A stretch of 64,000 nucleotides of DNA from RGIG5299 sp045588575 (GCA_045588575.1 JAZNEJ010000001.1:1-64000); one strand, 5' to 3'. Shown: positions 15,956 through 24,995, counted from the stretch's first letter. The notes: generated by a model from the sequence alone, not told the origin. Numbers and translations: made by a program.

Positions 15956-18900
15956 TCATTTCGAGAAATCTTTTTCAAGCAAAAAAGCTCGTTTTATGCC
16001 GTTTTCGCCATTTTTGTCGAAAAGATTTGCCATTGTTGGCACAACGTAAATTTTTATTTTATTCTCGCCTTTTTTAATATTTTTGGAAATATCAAACCTA
16101 TAAGGCGGCCATGCCCTTTCACCTGCAAATGAGGAGTTTATGAAAACTGCGGCGTAATCGTTGGTTTCAAGCTCCAAAACCGCATTTTTATTCTCAAGCT
16201 TGCAATCAAACTCATAAAGCGCCATTCCGCTGTAATAAGGATATCCCATTTCGGTAAAGTTAAAAACATTTTCTTTAACGGGTGCTGTAAGAGCTTCGTT
16301 TTCATCAAGCGAGAAGCTGCCTTTAAGCATTGCAAAAGGCACTGTGTAGGGCATGGGATAATCGGGAGTTTCGCCCACGCAAACCAAAACGTTGGTGCCC
16401 TCCGAAATCTTCTTGGTAATATCGAATACAACGTTATGAGAATCGTAAATATTTTCATATCTGCCAACGTCTAAAATCTCGCCGTTTAAAATAAATCTTT
16501 GCTTATAAATATCTTCAACCGCAAGCTCGAGCTTTTTAGGCTTATTTATAACGTTAAAGACTGCCTTTACGGCATACCCGTTACCCGTTTTAAGCTCGGT
16601 TTGATTTTTAAATTTATCTTTGGATGCGGTTTTCAAGGTTTCAAAAACCGATTTCAAATGTCGTCCTCTAAGCTCCGACGTATTTAAATAAAGCTCATAT
16701 TTCAAAGGAAGCATATTCCCGAGCGTTGCTTCAAACGATACCTTCTTTATTTCTTCAATAATCTTGCCCGTTTTAAGCTTTTTAGCGGCTTCCAGTCCTT
16801 TTTGGAGGTCTGAAACGAGCTCAATATCTCCTGCAAAAACGGCAATGCCCTCATAGGCGCAAAGAGTCAGCTCGGTGTTTTTGTTAAATTCACCCACCAC
16901 CGCGCTTTTATCTATATCGTATATAATCGCCTTACTTGAGCTTCGTAACGATATTTTTATTTTTTCATCGTTTTCCGAATCGTTTGCAATAAGAAAAACG
17001 CTAACCTTATTCATTTTTCTTCTGAAAGCAAAAACGTTTTCGCTTGCCGAAATTTCAATAGGCTCCTCATGCATTAAGGTTTTAAACGCCTTTGAAAAGA
17101 CCGATGCCAGCTTGCCTCTTTCCTCCAACGAAACCTCGTTTGTGGAAATTCCTCTTATTTTTCTTGAAATTTCAAAATATTCGGTTGTTTTTTCATCGTT
17201 ATTTTTAACATTATCGCAAGATTTCAAAAACTCCTCGGTATTGGTAAAGCAGTTTATTTTTTCCAAACCGTCGATATCGAAATCGGGCACTCCGTTTACC
17301 AAAACGGTGCGACCGCCTTCTTTAATAAAACGTGTCAAGATATTCGCAGTGGTTTTGCGAAGATATTTAGCCGAGGGAATTATAACGGTATCGTAAGGAG
17401 CGGTTTCCTCGCCGTTTAATTTAAAATATATCTTTCCGTTATCGGTGCGGCAGTTTTTAAAAAGCTCTTCAAAGGCAATTTCAAAGCTTACCTTTTCGGT
17501 AATTAAGGCGTTTATAACAGCAGCAACCGTTGCGTCTTCATTAAATCTCAAGGAGCTTTCGTTAATTTTTTTTATAAACGGACTGTAATTTTCAACGTAT
17601 TTTGCCTCACCCGTTATCTTTGCGGTAGTTTCAGGGTATAAAACCAAAACCGAGGCACTTTTTTCGCTGTTTGCAACTATTGCACAAAGGTGCGAAATAT
17701 ATTCCGAAAGAAGCCCGTAATTTGAAAAAAGAAGATTATTCGGCCCATGCGACGGCTTACTGTTTTGCTTTAATTCCTTTTTCATTCCGTCAAGCGAATA
17801 ATAGGCGTTTGAAAGCATAAGCGTTGTTACGCCCGACATTAAAAGCCTGTTTGCAACACGCTTCATATCTTTAAGTGAAAGATTCCAGTTTTTTCCCATA
17901 TATGCCTTGCAAAGAGTCTTGCTCTTTTTAAGCCAATGCGCCGCGGAATCAAGCATAACGGGAGCAATGAAAAATCGCTCGGAATTTAATTCCTCGCCTA
18001 AATAAGAGGAATCTATCGTCGGCACAGTCAAAAACCTTTGAGCCTCCAAGAAACCGCCGAACTGTTCGGCATGCGCCGTTAAAAATTCTTCGTTAGGAAG
18101 ATACGACGCAAATTCAAGATTATTCTTTTTTGCCCAGTCGCTCACTCTTTTCAGGTAGTTTGCGCGAAAAAGCTCTCCCAAGGTGTCTTTATAATCTCTT
18201 TTAACCTTTAATTCTTCCTCGGTTTTTTCATTTTCAAAAAGATGGTAAAGTTTAGGCAAAATATCGTAGCAGTTTTTTATTTTAAACAAATCGGCAAAAC
18301 GCTCGCTCCAAGGGAGAAAGCCCTTTGATGTATCTTCGAAAACGGAGAAAGAAGGTTTAGAATTAAAAATTCCCCTAACCGTCTTACCGAATTCTCCGCC
18401 AACTGCTTTTTTGTATTTTTCATAGGTGTATTCAATAAATTTATCGGTTGCATCTTCGTTAAAAACGTCAAGAGAGCCGCTCTCGTAGGTTGCGTACTTG
18501 CACCATTTGGAAGCCTCTAAAATTTCATCCTGAATATGACGGTAAATTACAAAAAGCTCACCGCTTTTACCTTTGTTTTCAAAGGTAATTTTTTCACCGT
18601 TTTCAGCTCTTTCTATTGCAACAACGTCCGAAACGTCTTTAACTCCGTTAAGGTCTTTAAAATGGGCAACAACGAATTTTTCAACCGTTACGCTAACGGT
18701 TTCGTTTTCTTTAACCTCAAGCTTTTTTTGCGATATAACCTTTGATTTTGCCCAATTACCCTCTCTTAAAAGCTTGCCTCCCGCACTTCCCGACGGAGAG
18801 TTATATTCGTCGCAAATCCAAACACGCATTTTAAGGCGCTTTGCTTCAACCACCGCAAGCTTAATAACGGAGAAAAACTCATCGGAAAGATAATCGTGAG

Positions 18901-19075
18901 TAATTCCGTAGCCGGCCTGAATGAAAACCTCAAAAATCCCCTGCTCTTTAAAAGCCGCAAGAAATCTTTTAATTTCAGCCTCGGTAATTTCGCCGTTTAA
19001 AACCCACGTTACAGCGGGATTTGAATCTTTATCGGGCGATATAAGTTTTAATGTAAAATCACGCATAGATTTCAT
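15956..19075 (-). CDS. Large glycoside hydrolase-like protein, GH106-like
   Basis: A 1039-residue protein without a signal peptide, so probably cytoplasmic. The N-terminus reads like a TIM-barrel start (FLAAFKEQGIFEVFIQAGYG, then RVWICDEYNSPSGSAGG), a pattern I associate with GH106 and related uncharacterised glycosidases. A central region includes a Rossmann/flavodoxin-like beta-galactosidase-type domain (TVIIPSAKYLRKTTANIL). The C-terminus has tandem jelly-roll folds, including AVFINSSFAGERAWPPYRFDI, common to GH106 and GH2 proteins. Activity may be rhamnosidase-like but is not provable here. It follows the 947-residue lipoprotein by 18 bases; the two form an operon. Confidence 0.6.
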   Translation of the reverse strand: MKSMRDFTLKLISPDKDSNPAVTWVLNGEITEAEIKRFLAAFKEQGIFEVFIQAGYGITHDYLSDEFFSVIKLAVVEAKRLKMRVWICDEYNSPSGSAGGKLLREGNWAKSKVISQKKLEVKENETVSVTVEKFVVAHFKDLNGVKDVSDVVAIERAENGEKITFENKGKSGELFVIYRHIQDEILEASKWCKYATYESGSLDVFNEDATDKFIEYTYEKYKKAVGGEFGKTVRGIFNSKPSFSVFEDTSKGFLPWSERFADLFKIKNCYDILPKLYHLFENEKTEEELKVKRDYKDTLGELFRANYLKRVSDWAKKNNLEFASYLPNEEFLTAHAEQFGGFLEAQRFLTVPTIDSSYLGEELNSERFFIAPVMLDSAAHWLKKSKTLCKAYMGKNWNLSLKDMKRVANRLLMSGVTTLMLSNAYYSLDGMKKELKQNSKPSHGPNNLLFSNYGLLSEYISHLCAIVANSEKSASVLVLYPETTAKITGEAKYVENYSPFIKKINESSLRFNEDATVAAVINALITEKVSFEIAFEELFKNCRTDNGKIYFKLNGEETAPYDTVIIPSAKYLRKTTANILTRFIKEGGRTVLVNGVPDFDIDGLEKINCFTNTEEFLKSCDNVKNNDEKTTEYFEISRKIRGISTNEVSLEERGKLASVFSKAFKTLMHEEPIEISASENVFAFRRKMNKVSVFLIANDSENDEKIKISLRSSSKAIIYDIDKSAVVGEFNKNTELTLCAYEGIAVFAGDIELVSDLQKGLEAAKKLKTGKIIEEIKKVSFEATLGNMLPLKYELYLNTSELRGRHLKSVFETLKTASKDKFKNQTELKTGNGYAVKAVFNVINKPKKLELAVEDIYKQRFILNGEILDVGRYENIYDSHNVVFDITKKISEGTNVLVCVGETPDYPMPYTVPFAMLKGSFSLDENEALTAPVKENVFNFTEMGYPYYSGMALYEFDCKLENKNAVLELETNDYAAVFINSSFAGERAWPPYRFDISKNIKKGENKIKIYVVPTMANLFDKNGENGIKRAFLLEKDFSK

Positions 19076-19093
19076 TGCGTTTTTACCTTTCTT

Positions 19094-21937
19094 TTAGCGT
19101 TTTATTAAAACAATTCCTTTAACGCCGTTTGGCAAAACGGTTGTTTTAACGGTAATTTTGTTATTATCAACGCTGTATTCAATAGCTTTATCTTCCAAGA
19201 TGTCAAAAGCCTCGAAGGCTTCGGCGTCTTCAATTTCAAAGGTGATATTATCAACGGCGTTTTCGCCTCTGTTTAACACAGTGAAAATAATTTCATTTCC
19301 GTCTTTTGAATCAAATCGGTTTAGGTAAACGTCGGGGTTATCGGTATATAAGAGCGGAGTTTTGTTTTCGGAATTGAAAACTTTATAAAACGCCTTAACC
19401 GCATTTGCCGATTTTAATGCAAACTCCTTGCATTCTTTGCTCCAAGAGGTATAAGCCTCGTCGTGCATTCTGTTTTCTCCGTTAAAGAAAACAAGCTTTA
19501 ACGACTCCAAATCCTCCTCGTAGGGCATTTCTTTTCCGTCGGTCTTCTTTGATGTTACGTTATATAACTTAACGCTCGGGAAAATGAAAGAATACAGGTC
19601 TGCGGTGGGCTTTACTCCGCTTTGCGCAAACGAAATATTATTATTGTAATTTACTGCGTAAGACGTGTATTGCGAGGCGTAATCAGTCATCGGGAACTCC
19701 GTTCCCACCGATAATCCCGAAATATTTTCGTTTAAATTTTTAAGAATTTCAATTTGTCCGGCAAGAACGCAGTAATGGTCTTTATGCCCGTGCTTCGCAT
19801 TATAGCATTCACCTATTGCCGACGTTCCGAAGCTGTTTAAATAAAGAATATCAAGCGGAATTTCTTTTGAAATTTCCAAAATTCTTTGGGTAAAGGCTTC
19901 TTTATAAACCGATGAAAGACAAACCACGTTAAAGGATTCGAGAGCCGAAACGAGTCTTCCGTCCTTTAATTTTCTGAAAATTTCATCACCGTAGGTTAAA
20001 TAAAGATTAGAATAGGTGTTTGCCAAAAGGCCGTCGGTATAAAGGCTTATTTTTTTGCCGAGCATATGCACCTTATCGGCAACCGATTTAACCTCGTTAT
20101 AACCGCCGAATATAGCGGCGTAATTATAATCGCCCAAATTATCCCACCAGTCAAACCAGTGAAGTGTGTCAAAGCCTCCGAAGGAATATCCCTTGTTAAA
20201 AATATCCTCCACAAGCTCGTTCGGGGCAGAGCCGTTTAAGTAAAGCTCCTTTAAAACACCGTTTTGCTTTGCAAACACCTGCTTAAATATAACGTTATTT
20301 TCCAAAGCCTCGGAATTTCCTTTAAACTCATACCATTCGTTTAAATAATTTCGGTAAGCCAAAACAGCGTTATACCAATCTCCCGCATGAGAGCCTATTA
20401 CCGCCGAAGAAGCGCTCCAATTTTCGTTTGCCGGAACTGTTCTTTCATAATACTGCGTTTTAAAGGCGCTGCCCTCATCGGATTTAACAAAATACAACTC
20501 CTTTACCTGCAAAAAATCGTTTGCGAGCATAAAGAAGCTTCCGCCCTTTTTCTCCTCGTAAATATCAACGAGCGGAAAGGTAACGTCGCCGCCGTAAAGC
20601 GCCTTTTCACCGTCTGTTACCGCAATTTCTTTATTGCTTATTATTCCGCTGTTTTGAGGATATAAATACCAATCGTCAACGGCGTTTTCGCCTATTTTAA
20701 GACTTCCCATATCGGGGAAAACGGGAGTTAAATAAATCGCCTCGTCGGTATTGTTTTGAATAATAAGGTCCATTTTAACTTGGTTGCCCGAATCCATAAC
20801 AAAGGTAAAGACGGGTGAAATTTTACCGTCTAATGCATCAAACGTTACCGTTAAAATTTTCTTTTCGTTTTCTTCGGAAATTTCAACCTCGGAAACCTTT
20901 AAATCCGATGCATCGTAATCCTCGTTTTTATAAACGAAGCTGAAAATTTTTGCTTTGTCGGCAAGCATTTCGCAATCGGTTTCTTTGTTGTAATAAGAGG
21001 TCAGCTCAAAATTTTTAAGGTTAAAAACAAATCTTGAATAAGCGTTTTCAGCAGTTACAACGTTCTTTTTTTGTGTTATTTGTGCTTCGGTTTCAATAAG
21101 ATTGCTCACAGCTTCGTAACGGTTTGAAACGTTAAGCGAGGACGAAAGAAAATCCACCTTGTTGTTTTTTAAAGAATTAAAATAGCTTTCAATTCCCTTT
21201 TCTGCCGAAGCAATCTCGTTTTTAACACCGTTTACCGCTCTTTTTAAGGCGGTGTTATCGGTTTCTTTAAAGTAAAACAAAAGGTTAGATATTTCCGAAA
21301 TTTTCGTTTTGGTAAGATTAACCGAAACAATTCCGTTTTGATTTAATAAGGAAAGCTCCTTTTTAAGAGCCTCAAAGCGTTTGGCAAAATATCCGTCGGC
21401 AATGCCCGATTTAAGCGCAGTTTCCTCCGAAACGGTTTTGTTAAGAACAAGCCTGTTTCCAATTTGCTCACCCGATGAGTCGTTTGAAATAAGCATTGAA
21501 TATATCATTGCATAAAAGCTGCCAACGGTTAGCTTTTCTTCTTTAAGAGCCGCTTTTGCCTCTGCGGTTTCTTTAAAAAGCTTCACAAAAAGAGCGGCGG
21601 CGTTATCTATTGTTAAATCGGCGTTTAACTCAACCGATGAAAGCATTAAATATGCCGCCTCTTTGCCGCTTATCGTTTGATTTTCTTCCGTTCTCATATA
21701 TTTGAGCATTATATTACCCGAAAAAAGAGCAGTTTTAGCTATTGCCTCTTCCTTATCTATTTTATTAAGCAAAGAAAAATCAAGCTCACTCACCGAGGAA
21801 AATTCGGTAAGACCCGTTAAAACTATTGTTTCTTTCCAATTTTTATTCAAAACCTCAACGCACGCCGAAAGTCCCGCAAAAGATGATATTGCAAATAAAA
21901 CTGCCAAAAAAGCCGACAATTTCCTTTTCATTTTCAT
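19094..21937 (-). CDS. Large lipoprotein with glycosidase-like barrel (DUF5696/DUF6259-like)
   Basis: A 947-residue surface lipoprotein. The signal peptide ends in the lipobox LSAC with Cys26. Residues ~100-300 are helical. The middle is a beta-sandwich followed by a TIM-barrel-like region with DTLHWFDWWDN, KISLYTDG, LDILYLNSFG and VGTEFPMTDYASQY, which look like barrel strands bearing acidic residues. A C-terminal beta domain follows (ENAVDNITFEIED). The family call is tentative. It precedes a cytoplasmic glycosidase-like gene, suggesting uptake and degradation of one glycan. No transporter or regulator gene lies beside them. Confidence 0.55.
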   Translation of the reverse strand: MKMKRKLSAFLAVLFAISSFAGLSACVEVLNKNWKETIVLTGLTEFSSVSELDFSLLNKIDKEEAIAKTALFSGNIMLKYMRTEENQTISGKEAAYLMLSSVELNADLTIDNAAALFVKLFKETAEAKAALKEEKLTVGSFYAMIYSMLISNDSSGEQIGNRLVLNKTVSEETALKSGIADGYFAKRFEALKKELSLLNQNGIVSVNLTKTKISEISNLLFYFKETDNTALKRAVNGVKNEIASAEKGIESYFNSLKNNKVDFLSSSLNVSNRYEAVSNLIETEAQITQKKNVVTAENAYSRFVFNLKNFELTSYYNKETDCEMLADKAKIFSFVYKNEDYDASDLKVSEVEISEENEKKILTVTFDALDGKISPVFTFVMDSGNQVKMDLIIQNNTDEAIYLTPVFPDMGSLKIGENAVDDWYLYPQNSGIISNKEIAVTDGEKALYGGDVTFPLVDIYEEKKGGSFFMLANDFLQVKELYFVKSDEGSAFKTQYYERTVPANENWSASSAVIGSHAGDWYNAVLAYRNYLNEWYEFKGNSEALENNVIFKQVFAKQNGVLKELYLNGSAPNELVEDIFNKGYSFGGFDTLHWFDWWDNLGDYNYAAIFGGYNEVKSVADKVHMLGKKISLYTDGLLANTYSNLYLTYGDEIFRKLKDGRLVSALESFNVVCLSSVYKEAFTQRILEISKEIPLDILYLNSFGTSAIGECYNAKHGHKDHYCVLAGQIEILKNLNENISGLSVGTEFPMTDYASQYTSYAVNYNNNISFAQSGVKPTADLYSFIFPSVKLYNVTSKKTDGKEMPYEEDLESLKLVFFNGENRMHDEAYTSWSKECKEFALKSANAVKAFYKVFNSENKTPLLYTDNPDVYLNRFDSKDGNEIIFTVLNRGENAVDNITFEIEDAEAFEAFDILEDKAIEYSVDNNKITVKTTVLPNGVKGIVLIKR

Positions 21938-21970
21938 CTTTCCTCTCTGCTTAAAAATTTATCTATATAT

Positions 21971-21999
21971 ATAATACCCAACATAAAAATAAAAGTCAA
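21971..21999 (-). promoter_or_regulatory. Promoter of the glycosidase operon
   Basis: Minus strand: TTGACT (21994-21999), 17-bp spacer, TATTAT (21971-21976), about 35 bp before the lipoprotein start. Confidence 0.65.
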
Positions 22000-22098
22000 G
22001 AAAAAACTTTTTTTACTTTTTTCTTTCACGTTTTTTTAACAAAAAAGCCATTATTTTAACAGCATTAAAGATATTTTTTAAAAAAGTTAAAATCACTA

Positions 22099-22127
22099 TT
22101 GACAACAGAGAAAAAAACCATTATAAT
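22099..22127 (+). promoter_or_regulatory. Consensus promoter of tRNA-Thr
   Basis: TTGACA (22099-22104), 17-bp spacer, TATAAT (22122-22127). Confidence 0.85.
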
Positions 22128-22146
22128 AATATGGCATTTTAAAGAT

Positions 22147-22221
<75 letters not shown>

Positions 22222-22222
<1 letters not shown>

Positions 22223-22255
22223 AAAATCCCGTTCTCAAATGAGAACGGGATTTTT
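22222..22255 (+). terminator. Bidirectional terminator after tRNA-Thr
   Basis: 15-bp stem AAAAATCCCGTTCTC and its complement with AAAT loop, between tRNA-Thr and the convergent XRE gene. Confidence 0.9.
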
Positions 22256-22268
22256 ATTTTTCAGTTAT

Positions 22269-22514
22269 TTATTTTTCGGCTAACAATTCCTCAAAAGTTA
22301 CATTGAAAACTTTTGAAAAAGCAACAATTTCTATATCGGTAACAAATCTTTTACCGCATTCAATTCTTTGAATAGCATTTTTGTCAATATCAATTCCCAC
22401 AAGCTGCATTCGGTCTGCAAGTTCGCGTTGCGAAAGTTTAACTGCTGTTCTTAATAGACTTATATTCTTACCGCATACATTATTTAAACCGTCATTGCTT
22501 TTATTAATAAACAT
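22269..22514 (-). CDS. Small XRE-family transcriptional regulator
   Basis: An 81-residue protein that is almost entirely a lambda-repressor-type helix-turn-helix: ISLLRTAVKLSQRELADRM, then KNAIQRIECGKRFVTDIEI and a closing helix FNVTFEELL. No effector or peptidase domain. It is divergent from a lipoprotein gene, and the shared 80-bp intergenic region carries two near-identical operator-like palindromes, so autoregulation plus control of the divergent pair is likely. Ribosome site GGAG is 6 nt upstream. Confidence 0.88.
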   Translation of the reverse strand: MFINKSNDGLNNVCGKNISLLRTAVKLSQRELADRMQLVGIDIDKNAIQRIECGKRFVTDIEIVAFSKVFNVTFEELLAEK

Positions 22515-22527
22515 AATTTTCTCCTTT

Positions 22528-22548
22528 TTGACATTTAGTGCTTGTCAA
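22528..22548. promoter_or_regulatory. Operator-like palindrome O1
   Basis: TTGACATTTAGTG followed by CTTGTCAA forms an inverted repeat (TTGACA...TGTCAA). It overlaps the -35 of the plus-strand promoter and lies just upstream of the XRE start. It shares TGACATTTA-N-TG and TGTCAA with O2. Confidence 0.65.
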
Positions 22549-22570
22549 CAAAGAAATTATATGCTATAAT
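22542..22570 (+). promoter_or_regulatory. Promoter of the lipoprotein/membrane protein pair
   Basis: TTGTCA (22542-22547), 17-bp spacer, TATAAT (22565-22570). It is flanked by operators O1 and O2, which would block RNA polymerase. Confidence 0.8.
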
Positions 22571-22581
22571 ATAGCACAATA

Positions 22582-22600
22582 TGACATTTACTGAATGTCA
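22582..22600. promoter_or_regulatory. Operator-like palindrome O2
   Basis: TGACATT-TACTG-AATGTCA is a perfect 7-bp inverted repeat, placed near the transcription start and ending at the ribosome site of the lipoprotein gene. Confidence 0.7.
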
Positions 22601-22615
22601 AAAGGAGGTGAAAAT

Positions 22616-23134
22616 ATGAAAAAATTCGTTTTAATAGTTTTGTCTATGCTTTTATGTTTCTCTCTTGCAGGTTGTATCGTAGTCGATACTCCCACAAAGG
22701 GTTCAGGTAGTGGTGAAAGCTCAACTCCCGCAAAAACGGAAACCACCTTTGGTTTAAACGAAACCGCAGTTTTTAAAAATCTGCAGTTTACCGCTCTTGA
22801 ATTTGAAGAATCCGAAGGCGAAAACTTTTTTGTTCCCGATGAAGGAAATGTTTTTATTGGAATCAAGTTTGAAATAAAAAATATTTCTAACAAAGAGCAA
22901 AGCGTAAGCACCATTTTACTTTTCGAAGGTTACGCAGATGACGTAAAGTGCAGTTATTCTATAAGTGCTGCTTGTGCTTTTTCCGAAGGTAGTCTTGACG
23001 GAACTATTGCGCCCGGCAAAAAATTAGTCGGTTGGTATGCGCTTGAAGTTCCGAAAAATTGGCAAGAAATTGAATTGGAAATTGCTTCCGATTGGCTTTC
23101 AAACAACAAAGCAACCTTTATTTTTGAAAAATAA
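22616..23134 (+). CDS. DUF4352-type lipoprotein
   Basis: A 172-residue protein. The signal peptide ends in a lipobox LAGC (Cys20), followed by a Ser/Gly/Thr linker and a beta-sandwich resembling DUF4352/telomeric-repeat-like extracellular domains (LNETAVFKNLQFTALEFEESEG..., FIGIKFEIKNIS, GTIAPGKKLVGWYALEVP). These are surface proteins of unknown role. An in-frame ATG at 22595 lies before the ribosome site; AAAGGAGGTG at 22600-22609 points to ATG 22616. It is the first gene of a pair under control of the divergent XRE regulator. Confidence 0.82.
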   Translation: MKKFVLIVLSMLLCFSLAGCIVVDTPTKGSGSGESSTPAKTETTFGLNETAVFKNLQFTALEFEESEGENFFVPDEGNVFIGIKFEIKNISNKEQSVSTILLFEGYADDVKCSYSISAACAFSEGSLDGTIAPGKKLVGWYALEVPKNWQEIELEIASDWLSNNKATFIFEK

Positions 23135-23158
23135 CCATTTTGGAAAGGAACTGTTTTT

Positions 23159-23521
23159 ATGAAAAGTAAAATGTTAATGGCTTCAACTATTACTGCAACG
23201 GCATACACAATTTACTTAATTTGTTATTTTATAGGTGTAATTGCATCAGCAAACGGAAGTGAAGAGGCAATCGGCGGCGGAATTGCAGCGTTATTGGTTA
23301 CTCCTCATATGATTTTATTTTTAATAGGCTCAATTTTCGGATGGATTGCTTTAATCTTAAAAAAATCGTGGCCGGCTTTAATTGCCGCAATTTCATATTC
23401 AGTTGGAACTCTTTGTTTCTTAATGTATGCAATGTTTGGAATACCGATTTTAATTCTTGGATTCTTCGGTTATGCAAATCAGCAAAAGCTCAATAAAAAA
23501 GCTAATGAGTCCCACCTTTAA
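23159..23521 (+). CDS. Small polytopic membrane protein
   Basis: A 120-residue protein with about three or four hydrophobic segments and a Lys/Asn-rich C-terminus. It follows the lipoprotein gene by 24 bases with a ribosome site (GGAAAGGA) and precedes a terminator, so the two form an operon. The function is unknown; a membrane partner of the lipoprotein is a reasonable guess. Confidence 0.75.
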   Translation: MKSKMLMASTITATAYTIYLICYFIGVIASANGSEEAIGGGIAALLVTPHMILFLIGSIFGWIALILKKSWPALIAAISYSVGTLCFLMYAMFGIPILILGFFGYANQQKLNKKANESHL

Positions 23522-23536
23522 CTTATCTTAAAAAGA

Positions 23537-23562
23537 AAAACGGCGAGAAATCTCGCCGTTTT
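23537..23562 (+). terminator. Bidirectional terminator
   Basis: 11-bp stem AAAACGGCGAG/CTCGCCGTTTT with AAAT loop, between convergent genes. Confidence 0.85.
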
Positions 23563-23568
23563 ATTTTA

Positions 23569-24621
23569 TTACTGTTCTTCTTCCTCGCGCGCCTTTTCGC
23601 CTTTTTTCATTACGTTAACCAAAAATATAACAACAAAAATTACCAAAACAATTCCGGCAGTAATCCAAAGCGAAGCAGAAATAACGTCGGAAAAATCAAT
23701 CGGAGCAAAGCCTCTGCCCTCAACGAGCTTTCCAACCGAGCTTTGAAGCACGTCATATTGCGCCGAAAGCCCGAAGAAAGCCGCTATCGTTAATTCTTTA
23801 TCCATAACGCCCTCAGCGTTTACAAAATAGCCGTCCTCGTGCTGATATGAAAGAAGCTTTTCGCGCATTCCCTTCCAAATTTCCAAGCCAAAATCGTCAA
23901 CGCCGTAGTCGGTTGCAACCGCCATCATCATTGCCGCCGCAACGGGTGATGCCTTTTCGTTTATTATAACCTCGCCGTTTTCGTTTATAAGGGTTAAGAA
24001 ATGCTCTCTCAATTCAAGATATGCTCTCTCTATATTGGCGCGTGCCGCCGTTTCGTTTGAAAGAACCGAAAGAATGAAGCAGGAAAGCGGAATATCGAGC
24101 TCGCCGTTTTCATCTGCCCAACCGTAGTTACTCGGCAATCTCTTTGCAAGAAGCGCATTCACCGAAGCTTCTCTGTCGAATTCAGCGTTAACGGCAAAAA
24201 GCGCCGCCAAGCAAATTGCATTTTCGTAGTTCGTTTCGTAAAATAAGCTGTCTGCCTTTTTTTCTCCGAGTATTATTTCAACGGGATTAAAGCCGATTGC
24301 AAGCTCTTCTATTTTTATATTTGTGTATGCCGCAAAAATTATAAGATTAGCGGCAGTTAATGCCTTGTTTTCGTCGTTTTCAATTTCTTCTGCCGTTATT
24401 TTATAATTTTCAGCCTTATCACCGTAATATTCAACGGGCAACGGCTTATAAATAAGAGCAAGACTTAAATATTCCAAAAGTGTTTTTTCCTCGTTTGCTC
24501 GCGCCTCGTAATAGCTGATAAGCTTTTGAACGCTTTCGGTTGTGTTTAACGCCGCAAAGCAAGGAACGGTAAAGCAAAACAAAACCGCCAAAACCGTTAA
24601 AACGGCAATTATTTTTTTCAT
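23569..24621 (-). CDS. Secreted alpha/alpha-toroid repeat protein with C-terminal membrane anchor
   Basis: A 350-residue protein with a signal peptide (~1-23) and helical repeats with alternating Ala-rich segments (AASLYN-like LAALFAVNAEFDREASVNALLA, LSCFILSVLSNETAARANIERAY, SPVAAAMMMAVATDYG), as in terpenoid-cyclase/prenyltransferase toroids and cobalamin-binding folds. It ends with one TM helix (~317-338) and a charged tail KKGEKAREEEEQ. The exposed toroid anchored to the membrane suggests ligand binding or protein scaffolding outside the cell. No catalytic motif is evident. Monocistronic. Confidence 0.65.
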   Translation of the reverse strand: MKKIIAVLTVLAVLFCFTVPCFAALNTTESVQKLISYYEARANEEKTLLEYLSLALIYKPLPVEYYGDKAENYKITAEEIENDENKALTAANLIIFAAYTNIKIEELAIGFNPVEIILGEKKADSLFYETNYENAICLAALFAVNAEFDREASVNALLAKRLPSNYGWADENGELDIPLSCFILSVLSNETAARANIERAYLELREHFLTLINENGEVIINEKASPVAAAMMMAVATDYGVDDFGLEIWKGMREKLLSYQHEDGYFVNAEGVMDKELTIAAFFGLSAQYDVLQSSVGKLVEGRGFAPIDFSDVISASLWITAGIVLVIFVVIFLVNVMKKGEKAREEEEQ

Positions 24622-24676
24622 TTTGTCCTCCGAAAATTAAACTCCCCTCACCCGCAAGGTGAGGGGCTTTTATTTT

Positions 24677-24904
24677 TTAAACTATAAAGGGTTTGATTTC
24701 TTTTAAAAGTTCTTCTTTATCGGGACCGTCGGAAACACGGATTTCAATTTCTTTGGAAAGGTCGAGGCTGAAAATGCCCATTATTGATTTTGCATCTACA
24801 ATATATCTTCCGGAAATCAAATCTACGTCGCAATTGTATTTTGAAACGGTGTTTACGAAAGATTTTACATCATTAATGGAATTTAACAAAATATTTGTTG
24901 ACAT
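24677..24904 (-). CDS. HPr-like protein lacking the phospho-His motif
   Basis: A 75-residue HPr-fold protein. The C-terminal half has SGRYIVDAKSIMGIFSLDLS, the region that carries the regulatory Ser46 in HPr. The N-terminal G-x-H-A-R-P motif with active His15 is missing (SINDVKSFVNTVSKYNCDVDL instead). It cannot work as an ordinary PTS phosphocarrier, so a regulatory role via the Ser site, as in Crh, is possible. A GTG at 24916 overlaps the AAGGAG site; ATG 24904 with an 11-nt spacing is chosen. Confidence 0.8.
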   Translation of the reverse strand: MSTNILLNSINDVKSFVNTVSKYNCDVDLISGRYIVDAKSIMGIFSLDLSKEIEIRVSDGPDKEELLKEIKPFIV

Positions 24905-24938
24905 ATTGCTTAACACTCCTTAAAATATTTATATAACT

Positions 24939-24967
24939 ATTTTATCAATTTTTTTTGAAATAGTCAA
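24939..24967 (-). promoter_or_regulatory. Promoter of the HPr-like gene
   Basis: Minus strand: TTGACT (24962-24967), 17-bp spacer, TAAAAT (24939-24944). Confidence 0.65.
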
Positions 24968-24995
24968 GATATTTATAGGCTTAGGCGGAATTTTA

